The notes below the pieces were generated by a model. The model had not been told where the DNA came from and searched no databases. It saw only the letters and a program-made list of their open reading frames with translations. A DNA stretch of 32,048 bases from Candidatus Peregrinibacteria bacterium CG10_big_fil_rev_8_21_14_0_10_36_19 (lineage in GTDB: Bacteria; Patescibacteriota; Gracilibacteria; UBA1369; LOWO2-01-FULL-3), in NCBI GenBank assembly GCA_002772535.1, contig PFDP01000009.1, positions 1 to 32,048 of the forward strand, given 5' to 3'. A program made the position numbers and the translations under genes. This document shows, piece by piece, positions 31,153-32,048 of the stretch (the stretch's first letter is position 1; every line of letters begins with the position of its first letter).

Positions 31153-31676
31153 CAATCAAGTTTAAAGACCAAGCTTGGCTAGTTATTTCATCACAATTCG
31201 TAAATCCAGGTAAAGGCTCTGCTTTTACCCGTACAAAACTAAAAAACCTAAAAACAGAACAAATCGTTGAAAACACTTTCCGTTCAGGTGAAGCTGTAGA
31301 ACTTATCGACGTAGTTCGCAACAAATGCCAATTCCTATACAACGACGGCGAAGACTACTATTTCATGGATAACGAAACTTACGAACAATTCTCATTCACA
31401 AAAGCAACTCTTGGAGACGCTACAAACTACCTCGTAGAAAACACCGAATGTTACGCAATGTACTTAGACGGAGTGCCAGTATCAATTCAACTACCTGGAA
31501 AAATGTCATTCAAAATAGTTTCAACTCCACCAGGAGTTAAAGGCGACACAGCCACAGGCGGATCAAAAGAAGCAACATTAGAAACAGGAGCAATCGTAAA
31601 GGTTCCCCTATTTATTAAAGAAGGCGAATCAATCATCGTAAACACAGAAACAAACGAATACGTTAGCAAAGGTTAA
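31119..31676 (+). CDS. efp: Translation elongation factor P
   Basis: Relieves ribosome stalling at polyproline. The 185-residue protein is full length, with the KOW-like domain I carrying the modification loop N-P-G-K-G-S-A-F (Lys32, equivalent to E. coli Lys34), then domains II and III ending in G-E-S-I-I-V-N-T-E-T-N-E-Y. The Lys-type loop agrees with modification by the upstream EpmA-like enzyme. ATG 31119 lies 34 nt inside epmA in another frame; no later in-frame ATG would preserve domain I, so the overlap seems real. Confidence 0.95.
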   Translation: MATTTTISQGIAIKFKDQAWLVISSQFVNPGKGSAFTRTKLKNLKTEQIVENTFRSGEAVELIDVVRNKCQFLYNDGEDYYFMDNETYEQFSFTKATLGDATNYLVENTECYAMYLDGVPVSIQLPGKMSFKIVSTPPGVKGDTATGGSKEATLETGAIVKVPLFIKEGESIIVNTETNEYVSKG

Positions 31677-31704
31677 GTGTTAACATCCATCAGATGAAAA
31701 ACAG

Positions 31705-32048
31705 TCAGCCAGACCTATATTTTCTATAAAGTCCGTCGTAATACCCCACCTCTCTCCCCATTAGTCCGTTATGCGCATATTCATGGTGAACTTTACAAAG
31801 TGGGATCAGGTTTTTGTGGTTTCTCGTATGCGCAAAATAATCTACATGATGGAGGTTTTCGAAGGATTTTATGCAAGTTGGATAGGCGCATTTTCCGTTA
31901 GTTTTTGCGATGGTTTGTTTGCGGATTTTTACTGGAATATATCGTGAAACTGAAATGTGTTCTCCCGAAGGGGCTTTGATGGGGTGGCTTTTCGTTGGCT
32001 GTGCGTCTGCGGTATTTTTTCCTTCCGTAAGCTGTTTTTTGTTTTTAG
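31705..32048 (-). CDS. HNH endonuclease, 3' part (runs off the right edge)
   Basis: The minus strand is open from the window edge to a TGA at 31707-31705, giving 113 residues. The core reads G-K-C-A-Y-P-T-C, then L-H-H-V-D, H-T-R-N-H-K-N-L-I-P-L-C and K-V-H-H-E-Y-A-H: two Cys-x-x-x-Cys-type pairs around the histidines, the classic HNH/beta-beta-alpha-metal layout. The N-terminal part lies outside the window, so the role (homing, defence or repair nuclease) cannot be judged. It converges on efp with a 28-nt gap holding no clear terminator. Confidence 0.75.
   Translation of the reverse strand, partial: KNKKQLTEGKNTADAQPTKSHPIKAPSGEHISVSRYIPVKIRKQTIAKTNGKCAYPTCIKSFENLHHVDYFAHTRNHKNLIPLCKVHHEYAHNGLMGREVGYYDGLYRKYRSG

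Noticed and set aside
31677-31704. Terminator between efp and the HNH gene
   Set aside because: Only short imperfect palindromes are present, without a T tract on either strand.

Overview
The window looks like chromosomal DNA of a Patescibacteria (Candidate Phyla Radiation) bacterium, most plausibly a Peregrinibacteria-like lineage. That placement is inference from gene content and style. The DNA is AT-rich and gene-dense, with many 1-4 nt overlaps and tail-to-tail overlaps. Surface proteins are lipoproteins and SLH-type proteins, and leaders mostly lack Shine-Dalgarno sequences. TGA serves as an ordinary stop (hrcA, pgi, the S51 peptidase), which argues against the code-25 Gracilibacteria/Absconditabacteria. 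No rRNA, tRNA, CRISPR array, integrase or transposase was seen.

Layout. 1-6: first codons of a leftward gene. 325-771: DUF4112-type protein. 768-3587 (minus): a gluconeogenic operon with a class I DhnA-type aldolase, an NADP-signature GAPDH and class I FBPase. 3636-4939 (minus): rsmH and an FtsL-like gene. 5227-6842: membrane protein, TsaC/Sua5 and a hypothetical protein. 6954-7958: a second, NAD-signature GAPDH. 8032-11704: heat-shock genes hrcA-grpE and dnaK, each group behind a promoter with an embedded CIRCE operator, with a lipoprotein gene between them. 11704-12225: membrane protein coupled to dnaK.

12250-17600 is an accessory stretch: an SLH protein, a helix-turn-helix protein with eight ~22-residue repeats, a secreted protein, a membrane protein, a two-gene module of a 56-aa basic protein and a HEPN-like protein, an S51 peptidase and an SMR-like transporter. 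Two homologous ~90-125 bp intergenic elements and several AACGTT-centred palindromes resemble integron attC sites or a related mobile repeat. The HEPN module is bounded by a 15-bp perfect inverted repeat.

17657-29241 holds sugar-phosphate metabolism: transaldolase, glucose-6-phosphate isomerase, transketolase, a LOG-family phosphoribohydrolase, 6-phosphogluconate dehydrogenase, glucose-6-phosphate dehydrogenase and 6-phosphogluconolactonase, interspersed with lipoproteins, a coiled-coil protein, a helical-repeat protein and a cysteine-peptidase-like protein. Together with the two GAPDHs, the aldolase and FBPase, this can run glycolysis and gluconeogenesis around triose phosphate plus an oxidative and non-oxidative pentose phosphate pathway. 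The LOG enzyme may feed ribose 5-phosphate from nucleotides into it.

30190-31676 encodes an EpmA-like EF-P lysyltransferase overlapping EF-P. The right edge carries the 3' part of a leftward HNH endonuclease gene (31705-32048).
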